Below, one piece after another: positions 57,472 through 64,000 of a stretch of DNA of 64,000 bases. Numbering within the stretch: the first letter of the stretch is position 1; every line of letters starts with the position of its first letter. Location: the NCBI GenBank assembly GCA_963793675.1, contig CAWCBA010000010.1:744001-808000 (forward strand). The letters are read 5' to 3'. Source of the DNA: RPQJ01 sp963793675. Its GTDB lineage: Bacteria > Pseudomonadota > Gammaproteobacteria > Steroidobacterales > Steroidobacteraceae. The notes beneath the pieces are model-generated. The model searched no databases. It was not told the DNA's origin and saw only the letters and a list, made by a program, of their open reading frames with translations. The position numbers and the translations under genes are program-made.

Positions 57472-59640
57472 TCAGCCGCCCCTGTCGGAGCCGCCGGCCC
57501 TGGCCACGAACTTCGGCTCGAGCTGGGAAAGGTCGGCCGTGATCTCGGCGGCCTCTCCCAGGATCGCGTCCGGCGGATCCTTGATCTCGGTGGCGACTTT
57601 CAGGACCGGCTCGCCCAGCGACTGTCGCCGCGCGTTCTCGCGCGCCAGCTGTTCCTGCGTGCGCGCCTCACGCTCGGCCTTGCGCTTGGCCAGGTTCAGC
57701 GAGACGGACTTTTCAGCCCGCATCTTTTCGAGCGCCGAGATCTCGTTGACCGCGAACTGGAAGTTCGGGTCGCCAGCGATGCGCGAATTGTGTTCCTGCT
57801 GCAGTTCGGGCAGCAGCGGCGTGAACGCGCCTTCGCGGCTGAAGTTCGAGGAGCGGATGCGGTTCCAGGGCAGCGAGCCATCGCGCGAGCTTTCGCCGAC
57901 TTCGTCGGTGCTGATGGCGGAGGGCAGCGTCAGGTCCGGCATCACGCCGCGGTTCTGCGTGCTGTCGCCCGTCACCCGGTAGTACATGCCGATCGTGACC
58001 GTGAGCTGGCCGTAGCCCGGATCCTGCCCGAGCGCGTAACGGTCGAGCGGGTAGAGGTTCTGCACCGAGCCCTTGCCGTAGGTCTGCTGGCCGATCACGA
58101 GGCCGCGGCCATAGTCCTGCATGGCAGCCGCGAAGATCTCGGACGCCGACGCGCTGAAACGATCGACCAGGATCGTGAGCGGGCCGGTGTAGGCCGCTTC
58201 CTTGTCCTCGGATTCGAGCACTTCGACGCGACCGCCGGTTTCGCGCAACTGCACGACCGGACCCTTGGGCACGAACAGGTTCACGAGGCCGATGGCTTCG
58301 GAAAGGTGACCGCCGCCATTCTCGCGCAAGTCGAGCACGAGGCCGTCGACGCCGCCTTCGGCCTTGATCTCGTCGAGGAGCTTGCGCACGTCGCGCGTGG
58401 TGCTGCGATAGTCCTCGTCGCCCGCCGCGCGCGCGTTGTAGTCCTGATAGAAGGAGGGCACGGTGATGACGCCGACCTTCAGCTCCTTGTCGCCGCGCTT
58501 CACCTTGCGGATCTCTTTCTTGGCCGCCTGTGCTTCGAGCGTGATCTTGGTGCGCGGCAGCGTGAGGATGTGCTCCTGCGTGCCCGGAGGGGCATTGCCC
58601 GGCTGGATCTGCAGGCGCACGAACGAACCATCCGGGCCGCGGATCAGCTGCACCACGTCGTCGAGACGCCAGCCGACGACGTCGACCATCTTGCCGTCCT
58701 TGCCCTGGCCCACGGCGAGGATACGGTCGTTGGCCTTCAGCTCACCGTTCTGCTGCGCCGAACCGCCGGGCAGGATTTCCATGATGGTCACGAAGTCGTC
58801 GACCGATTGCAGCGACGCGCCGATGCCCTCGTAGGACAGGCTCATCGCGATGCGGTATTCCTCGGAATTGCGCGGTGAAAAATAGCTCGAGTGCGGGTCG
58901 AAGACGTGGGCGAACGCGTTCATGAAGTTTTCGAACACGTCGTCGGCCGTGATCTGCTCGGACCGCTTCGCAACACGCTCGTAGCGCTTCCTGAGGACGT
59001 CGCGTGTCTCGGCCCACGTCTTGTCCGCGAGCATCAGCGAGAGGGCATCGTTCTTGACACGCTTGCGCCAGAGTTCGTCGAGCTCAGCCCTGGAGGCGGG
59101 CCACGGCGCGTGCTCGCGGTCGAACTCGAAGGACTCGTCGACCGTGAAGTCGGGTTCCGTGTCGAGCAGCTTGATCGCGTAGGCCATGCGCTCGCGGTTG
59201 CGACTCTGGAACCGGTTGAAAATCGCAAAGGCGGGTTCGAGCCTGCCGGTCGTGATGGCGTCGTCGAGCTCGTAGCGGTACTTCTCGAATTCCTGGATGT
59301 CGCTCGCCAGGAAGTAGCTGCGGCTGCCGTCGATCGAATCGAGGTAGCGGTCGAGCACCAGCGACGAGACCGGGTCGTTGACCGGGGCCTGCCGGTAGTG
59401 CGAGCGCTCGAACATGCTGCTGACGAGCCGGGCGACTTTGGCATGCCGCTCGGTCGGCGCGAGATCGGTGGTGGTCGTGGCGTTGGCGGTAGCCGTCGGT
59501 GAGCGGGCCGTTCCCAGCAGCAGCGTGCCCACGACGAGGAGCAGGGCGACCAGCACCGCCGCGCCAGCGCGGTTGACCCCGCGGCGGGCTGCAGGGGTGG
59601 GTGACGGCGGGGACGGTCCCTGTTCAGCAGGCTGATACAC
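57472..59640 (-). CDS. prc: carboxy-terminal processing protease Prc/Tsp
   Basis: A 722-residue periplasmic serine protease that trims or degrades proteins from their C-termini. An N-terminal membrane helix (VLVALLLVVGTLLLG) is followed by the long helical domain, a PDZ domain (GIGASLQSVDDFVTIMEILP) and the protease domain. The Ser lies in DRFSASASEIFAAA near residue 496 and the Lys in TYGKGSVQ near 521, as in E. coli Tsp. GTG 59640 was chosen, with GAGGAA eight bases before it. It is one gene away from the RND operon and probably separate from it. Confidence 0.94.
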   Translation of the reverse strand: MYQPAEQGPSPPSPTPAARRGVNRAGAAVLVALLLVVGTLLLGTARSPTATANATTTTDLAPTERHAKVARLVSSMFERSHYRQAPVNDPVSSLVLDRYLDSIDGSRSYFLASDIQEFEKYRYELDDAITTGRLEPAFAIFNRFQSRNRERMAYAIKLLDTEPDFTVDESFEFDREHAPWPASRAELDELWRKRVKNDALSLMLADKTWAETRDVLRKRYERVAKRSEQITADDVFENFMNAFAHVFDPHSSYFSPRNSEEYRIAMSLSYEGIGASLQSVDDFVTIMEILPGGSAQQNGELKANDRILAVGQGKDGKMVDVVGWRLDDVVQLIRGPDGSFVRLQIQPGNAPPGTQEHILTLPRTKITLEAQAAKKEIRKVKRGDKELKVGVITVPSFYQDYNARAAGDEDYRSTTRDVRKLLDEIKAEGGVDGLVLDLRENGGGHLSEAIGLVNLFVPKGPVVQLRETGGRVEVLESEDKEAAYTGPLTILVDRFSASASEIFAAAMQDYGRGLVIGQQTYGKGSVQNLYPLDRYALGQDPGYGQLTVTIGMYYRVTGDSTQNRGVMPDLTLPSAISTDEVGESSRDGSLPWNRIRSSNFSREGAFTPLLPELQQEHNSRIAGDPNFQFAVNEISALEKMRAEKSVSLNLAKRKAEREARTQEQLARENARRQSLGEPVLKVATEIKDPPDAILGEAAEITADLSQLEPKFVARAGGSDRGG

Positions 59641-59762
59641 TTACGGATTCCTCGGCGGACATCGGACTGGACGGCGGACACGGAAGGTTCTGCCGGTACG
59701 CTAGGCTAGAGACACCCCGGCACCCAAGCAAGGGCCGGACCCACCCCGGAGCGAGCGAATCC

Positions 59763-60057
59763 GTGCGACCCCTCACTGTATTGACCGCCATCGTGCTCGG
59801 ATCGTCGGTGGCGACGACCTTCGGCCTGGGCGCGACGCTGATCGTGTTCCTGGTGCTGTCGGGCGAAACCCCGCGTTTTCGCGAAGAATTGCCGCTGTTG
59901 GCAGTGTACGTGGCCATCTTCGCTGGTTTGACAGCGCTCGCGGCGGTCAGTTTCATCGGCCAGGCACGCGAAACCAGCCTGGCGGCGCTGGGCGGTCGGG
60001 GCGATGTGGGCCGCGCTGGCCGGCCTCGCGGCGCTGTACGCCTGGACCCGGGGCTAA
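59763..60057 (+). CDS. small two- or three-helix membrane protein, probably frameshifted
   Basis: A small inner-membrane protein of about 97 residues. GTG 59763 has GGAGCGAG upstream. The first helices are ATTFGLGATLIVFLVLSG and LLAVYVAIFAGLTALAAV. In this frame the end becomes Arg-rich nonsense to 60110; in the neighbouring frame the last part reads AMWAALAGLAALYAWTRG and stops at 60057, so one base is probably wrong near 59985. Function unknown. Confidence 0.58.
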
Positions 60058-60315
60058 CCGCCGTGACGAGGGCCCCCTCCTGGCAAGGAGGCCCCACGAC
60101 GCGACGATGACGAGCGGTCCCAGCGCAAGGACCCAGGAATACCAGCGCAGGGTCGCGAGACCGCGCAGGTAGTCGCCGAAGAACGCGGCTGCGCCGCCGC
60201 CGGCGTACTCGCCGAGCACGAACACGCCCGTGAGGTGCACGAGGAATGGCAGTACCAGGAGCCCGAACAGCAGGGCGGCCAGCAGCCAGAGCTTGTTGCG
60301 GCGCGGATTCGACAT
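59953..60315 (-). CDS. small membrane protein
   Basis: A protein with two membrane helices (LWLLAALLFGLLVLPFLVHL, then WYSWVLALGPLVIVASWGLL) starting at ATG 60315. Only the first 85 or so residues look like protein; the Arg/Pro-rich remainder overlaps the gene on the opposite strand and is probably non-native. A frame change near 60090 would end it at about 60054. Function unknown. Confidence 0.55.
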   Translation of the reverse strand: MSNPRRNKLWLLAALLFGLLVLPFLVHLTGVFVLGEYAGGGAAAFFGDYLRGLATLRWYSWVLALGPLVIVASWGLLARRGPSSRRLAPGPGVQRREAGQRGPHRPDRPAPPGWFRVPGR

Positions 60316-60450
60316 GGTCTCGTCGGTCTCGATGAATCGGCCGCGGGGACCGCCGCCTGATCGTGACGGCAAGACGCACCGGCCGCAAGCCCCCGCCATT
60401 GAGTATCATCGGGAATCGTGGCGCACGAGCGCAGCCAGGGGCCGCAGAAC

Positions 60451-61398
60451 ATGCAGAAAGTACGAACCGCGGTCATCGGCGTGGGTTACCTGGGTCGGTT
60501 CCACGCGCAGAAGTACGCCGCGCTGCCTGAAGCGGAACTCGTTGCCGTCGTCGACGCGAGCGTCGAGAACCGCGAGAAAGTCGCCACCGAAACCGGTTGT
60601 CGCGCGGTGGCGGACTACCGGGACATCCTCGGCGAGATCGATGCCGTGAGCATCGCCACGCCGACGCCCCTGCATTATCCGATCGCGAAGCAGTGCCTCG
60701 AGCGCGGCATCCACGTGCTCGTCGAAAAGCCGATCACCACGACGCTCGAGGAAGCCCGCAGCCTGGTCGACACGGCGGCACGCGTCGGCCGCGTCCTGCA
60801 GGTGGGCCACCTCGAGCGGTTCAACGCCGCAATCCTCGCGCTCGCGGGCACGCTCGGTACGCCGCGGTTCGTCGAGTCGCACCGGCTCGCGCCGTTCAAG
60901 GAGCGGGGCACCGACGTCAATGTCGTGCTCGATCTGATGATTCACGACATCGACCTGATCCAGAGCCTCGTCGGCGCGCCGATCGCGTCGATCGATGCCG
61001 TGGGCGCTTCGGTGTTCTCGGCCGGCCTCGATATCGCCAATGCCCGCATCCGTTATGCCAACGGCTGCGTCGCAAACACGACGGCGAGCCGCGTCAGCAT
61101 GAAGATGGAGCGCAAGCTGCGCCTGTTCCAGGACGACGCGTACATTTCCATCGATCTGCAGCAGAAGGTGCTGACCATCGTTCGCAAGCCGCCCGCGGGT
61201 TCGGAGGTGCCAAAGGGCCAGGTGCTGATCGAGGAGCGCACCTACGACCAGGGCGACGCACTGAAGTTCGAGATCGAGGCGTTCCTCAGGTCCATTCGCG
61301 AAGGCACGCCACCGGTGGTCACGGGCGAGGACGGCCTGCACGCGCTGGAGACGGCCACGAAGATCACGCAGATGGTGCAGGACGACGCACGCCGATGA
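60451..61398 (+). CDS. Gfo/Idh/MocA-family oxidoreductase
   Basis: A 315-residue NAD(P)-dependent oxidoreductase. The Rossmann loop is VIGVGYLGRFHAQKY near residue 8, followed by VVDAS, the ATPTPLHYPI segment and the EKP signature (HVLVEKPITT). The second domain includes the catalytic helix NVVLDLMIHDIDLI. Sugar- or inositol-type alcohols are usual substrates; its partner here is not known. ATG 60451 is used, GTG 60418 is possible. Its stop overlaps the start of the next gene by four bases. Confidence 0.9.
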   Translation: MQKVRTAVIGVGYLGRFHAQKYAALPEAELVAVVDASVENREKVATETGCRAVADYRDILGEIDAVSIATPTPLHYPIAKQCLERGIHVLVEKPITTTLEEARSLVDTAARVGRVLQVGHLERFNAAILALAGTLGTPRFVESHRLAPFKERGTDVNVVLDLMIHDIDLIQSLVGAPIASIDAVGASVFSAGLDIANARIRYANGCVANTTASRVSMKMERKLRLFQDDAYISIDLQQKVLTIVRKPPAGSEVPKGQVLIEERTYDQGDALKFEIEAFLRSIREGTPPVVTGEDGLHALETATKITQMVQDDARR

Positions 61399-62564
61399 CG
61401 CGACGGTACTACGCTGGCGCGGACTTCCGCCGCGCGCTTTCGATCGAGGAACTGCGTCGGGTGGCGCATAACCGGCTGCCGCGCTTCGAGATGGAATATC
61501 TCGAGGGCGGCGCCGAGGACGAAGTGTCCCTGAGGCGCAACCGCTCCATCTTCGAGCGCATCACCTGGCTGCCGCGCATGCTCGTCGGCACGGGCCTGCC
61601 GGACCTTTCGCGCGAAGTGCTCGGCGACTCGCTGCACCTGCCGCTGATCATCGCGCCGACGGGCTTCAACGGGATGGTGTGGCCGCAGGGCGATCTGGCG
61701 CTGGCCAAGGCCGCCGACACCGCCGGAATCGCGTTTACGCTCAGCACCGTCAGCAATTACGACGTCGTCGCGCTGAATCCGCAGCTGCAGCGGCCCTCGT
61801 GGTTCCAGCTGTATCCGTTCAAGGACCAGATGACCTCCGACCGCCTGATCGAACGCGCGCAGGCGGCTGGCTGCGACAAGCTCGTCGTGACGGTCGACGT
61901 CCCGGCGCTCGGTGCGCGAGAGTGGGACCAGCGCAATTATTCGCGCCCGCTCAAGCTGAGCCCGTCGAGCGTGCTCGACGTCCTGCTGCATCCGCGCTGG
62001 CTGTGGCAGGTGATGCTGCCGAATGGCGCCCCGGAATTTGCGAACCTGACCGAATTCCTGCCCGCCGGCGCGCGCTCGGCCCTGCAGGGCGTGCGGTTCA
62101 TGGGCACGCAGATCAACCCGACGCTGGCCTGGGCCGACATCGAACGCATGCGCAGCCGCTGGAAGGGCAAGCTGGTGCTGAAGGGAATCCTCTGCGTCGA
62201 GGACGCGAAGCGCAGCGTGGAGGCGGGCGCCGACGGCATCGTGCTCTCGAACCACGGTGGACGGCAGCTCGATTCGTGCGCGACGGGCATCGAACTCGTC
62301 GGCCAGTGCGCGGCGGAGGTGGGCGACCGGCTGTCGATCATCGTCGACGGCGGGTTCCGTCGCGGGTCGGACGTGCTCAAGGCCGTCGCGCTCGGCGCCG
62401 ACGCCGTGATGCTGGGACGCGCAGCCCTCTATGGCCTCGCAGCGGGCGGCGAAGCAGGCGTGGCCCATGCGCTCAGCCTGCTGCGCGTCGAGATGGAGCG
62501 CGCGATGACGCTGCTCGGCTGTCACACTCTCGACGAGCTCGGTCCGCACCTGATCAGGGCATGA
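61395..62564 (+). CDS. FMN-dependent alpha-hydroxy acid dehydrogenase/oxidase
   Basis: A 389-residue enzyme of the L-lactate/mandelate dehydrogenase and glycolate oxidase family. It has the N-terminal segment (DFRRALSIEELRRVAHNRLP), the FMN-contacting PTGFNGMVWPQGD, and the active-site helix with LSNHGGRQLD (catalytic His) and DGGFRRGSDVLKA. Substrate may be lactate, mandelate or another 2-hydroxy acid. Start ATG overlaps the stop of the Gfo/Idh/MocA gene, suggesting coupled translation. The quinone oxidoreductase gene begins 17 bases after it. Confidence 0.92.
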   Translation: MTRRYYAGADFRRALSIEELRRVAHNRLPRFEMEYLEGGAEDEVSLRRNRSIFERITWLPRMLVGTGLPDLSREVLGDSLHLPLIIAPTGFNGMVWPQGDLALAKAADTAGIAFTLSTVSNYDVVALNPQLQRPSWFQLYPFKDQMTSDRLIERAQAAGCDKLVVTVDVPALGAREWDQRNYSRPLKLSPSSVLDVLLHPRWLWQVMLPNGAPEFANLTEFLPAGARSALQGVRFMGTQINPTLAWADIERMRSRWKGKLVLKGILCVEDAKRSVEAGADGIVLSNHGGRQLDSCATGIELVGQCAAEVGDRLSIIVDGGFRRGSDVLKAVALGADAVMLGRAALYGLAAGGEAGVAHALSLLRVEMERAMTLLGCHTLDELGPHLIRA

Positions 62565-62580
62565 TTGCGATGGAGTCCCG

Positions 62581-63560
62581 ATGAAAGCGCTCGTCTGCCA
62601 TGCACTCACCGGCATCGAAGGTCTGCGGCTCGAGCACGATTGGCCTGAGCCCGCGCTCACGCCGGGATCGGTGCTGATCGAGGTTGCAGCGACGGCGCTG
62701 AATTTTCCCGACGTGCTGATGCTGCGCGGGCTGTACCAGGAGCGGCCGCCGCTGCCGTTCATACCGGGTCTCGAGCTCGCGGGAGTGATAGCCGCGGTCG
62801 GCGAGGGCGTGACGCGTCACAAGGTGGGCGATCGCGTCGTCGCATACTCGGGGGGCGCCGCCGCCGCGGAACGCGCCGTCGTCCGGCAGGAGCGCTTGCT
62901 GCCGCTGCCCTCGACGCTCGGCTTCGAACAGGCGAGCGGCATCTGTCTCACCTACTTCACGAGCTACCACGCGCTGAAGCAACGCGCGCAACTGGCGGCT
63001 GGCGAGACGATGCTGGTGCTGGGTGCGGCCAGCGGCGTCGGCACGACCGCCATCGAACTGGCCAAGCAGATGGGCGCGCAGGTGATCGCCGCCGCGAGCA
63101 CCGATGCCAAGCTCGAGGTCGCGCGCGGCATCGGCGCGGACCACCTGATCAACTACTCGACGCAGGACCTGCGCGAGCGGATCAAGGAGATCACTGGCGG
63201 CAAGGGCGTGGACGTCGTCTACGACGCGGTCGGCGGACCGTATGCCGAGCCGGCGGTGCGCAGCCTGGCGTGGAAGGGACGGTATCTCGTGGTCGGTTTC
63301 GCGGCGGGCGACATCCCGAAGATCCCGATGAACCTGCTGTTGTTGAAGGGAGCGGCCCTGGTGGGCGTGTTCTTCGGCAGCTTCGCGCAGCGCGAGCCGC
63401 AGGTGCAGCTGCAGAACGTGCGCGAACTGTGGCAGCTGTTCGAGGCCGGCAAGCTGCAGCCGGTGGTGGGCGAGGTCCACCCGCTGGCCGACTATGCGCA
63501 GGCCTTCGCCTCGCTGGAACAGCGTCGTGCCGTTGGGAAGTGGTGCTGCGCACCACTTGA
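62581..63560 (+). CDS. NADPH:quinone oxidoreductase-like (zeta-crystallin/MDR family), 3' frameshift
   Basis: A zinc-free medium-chain dehydrogenase/reductase of about 326 residues. The catalytic N-terminal domain (LNFPDVLMLRGLYQERPPLP) is followed by the NADPH loop GAASGVGTTAIELAKQMG and the usual dimer region GVFFGSFAQREP. It lacks the Cys and His ligands of zinc enzymes. The normal ending GKVVLRTT is reached only if one G is added near 63540, giving a stop at 63560; as sequenced the frame continues to 63759 into the gene opposite. ATG 62581. Confidence 0.9.
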
Positions 63561-63626
63561 GGGTAGCGGACGGGGGCTAGGGGTCAGCCGGAGGACCGAC
63601 TGGTCCCGTCCGGTGAATCCCCTGCT

Positions 63627-64000
63627 TCACGCGTCCCCGATCTCTTCCAGCTCAGCGTGCACTTCGAGCCAGCGTTCCTCGACGTCGCCGAGCTCAATGA
63701 CGACTTCGGCACACCGTCGGCTGGTGGCCTGCACCTCTGCCGGCGACGTCCGCGCGTAGAAGTCGGTATCCGCGAGTCTCGTCTCGAGTGCCTTGCGCTC
63801 GGCCTCGAGCCTTGACATCCGCGCCTCGAGTTGCGTCGACTCCTTCATCAGCGGGCGACGGCGTGCGAGCTTCTGCTGACGTTCCGCAGCCGCCGTCTCG
63901 CGCTGCGCCTTCCGGTTCTCTTTCGATTCGGCCGTGCCCGCGGCAGCCGCGTCCTGCGGGGCCGATTCACGTCGCGCCGTCAGCCAGGCCAGGTAATCCT
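63627..64000 (-). CDS. ABC-F family ATPase, C-terminal part (runs off the right edge)
   Basis: The last 124 codons of a protein whose visible part is the C-terminal tail of an ABC-F ATPase, the translation-factor type without membrane domains. It begins DYLAWLTARRE, the usual post-ABC2 element, then a charged Ala/Glu/Arg linker, then a coiled coil (LEARMSRLEAERKALETRLAD). ABC-F members such as YheS, Uup and EttA act at the ribosome; the YheS group seems closest from the coiled-coil tail, but the ATPase domains lie outside the window. Confidence 0.8.
   Translation of the reverse strand, partial: DYLAWLTARRESAPQDAAAAGTAESKENRKAQRETAAAERQQKLARRRPLMKESTQLEARMSRLEAERKALETRLADTDFYARTSPAEVQATSRRCAEVVIELGDVEERWLEVHAELEEIGDA

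Overview
The window is GC-rich chromosomal DNA, read here as the core genome of a Gammaproteobacterium. The pointers are the 4.5S RNA-dnaX-ybaB-recR run, the divergent ppsA/ppsR pair, queF, hemG, a DUF1302 outer-membrane protein, a MuxBC/MdtBC-like tandem RND pump and several wax-ester synthase/diacylglycerol acyltransferase (WS/DGAT) genes. A Nevskiales, Steroidobacterales or Xanthomonadales-like relative is the best guess; there is no rRNA or tRNA to settle it. No prophage, transposase, CRISPR array or tRNA gene was seen.

Layout. 1-9 kb: start of a trehalose synthase-maltokinase fusion, a small unknown protein, a broken DUF924 gene, a TIR-TolB-TPR protein and two WS/DGAT genes (one broken), with a 17-codon short-chain dehydrogenase remnant between two of them. 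9-21 kb: patatin-like lipase, LLM flavin oxidoreductase, histone-like HU protein, rhodanese, NAPE-PLD-like hydrolase, DUF1302 protein and PEP carboxylase. Two similar copies of an unidentified structured RNA lie here, one beside the LLM gene and one just downstream of ppc. 21-33 kb: IF-1, an RRM protein with a long structured leader, an ornithine-cyclodeaminase-family enzyme, a broken alkaline phosphatase, hemG, a b-type cytochrome, ahpF and ahpC under a textbook OxyR site, a PrsW-type protease and an MgtC/DUF4010 protein. 32.5-39 kb: a lipid cluster (LysR regulator, divergent SDR, acyl-CoA dehydrogenase, SDR, WS/DGAT with a basic tail, alpha/beta hydrolase). 39-50 kb: M3 peptidase, queF, 4.5S RNA, dnaX, ybaB, recR, ppsA and ppsR. 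50-64 kb: an RND efflux operon with a palindromic operator over its -35 element, the Prc protease, a Gfo/Idh/MocA oxidoreductase, an FMN alpha-hydroxy acid oxidase, a quinone oxidoreductase and the end of an ABC-F protein.

How the genes fit together. One theme is neutral lipid and fatty acyl metabolism: three WS/DGATs, a patatin, acyl-CoA dehydrogenase, SDRs and hydrolases. A second is the phosphoenolpyruvate node: ppc plus ppsA with its regulator ppsR. A third is peroxide defence (ahpCF). A fourth is envelope maintenance and efflux.

Quality warning. About a dozen conserved genes carry one-base frame changes, most of them at short homopolymers, and the two frames join into a normal family sequence. 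This looks more like sequencing or assembly error than gene decay, so the genes marked here as frameshifted may be intact in the organism.
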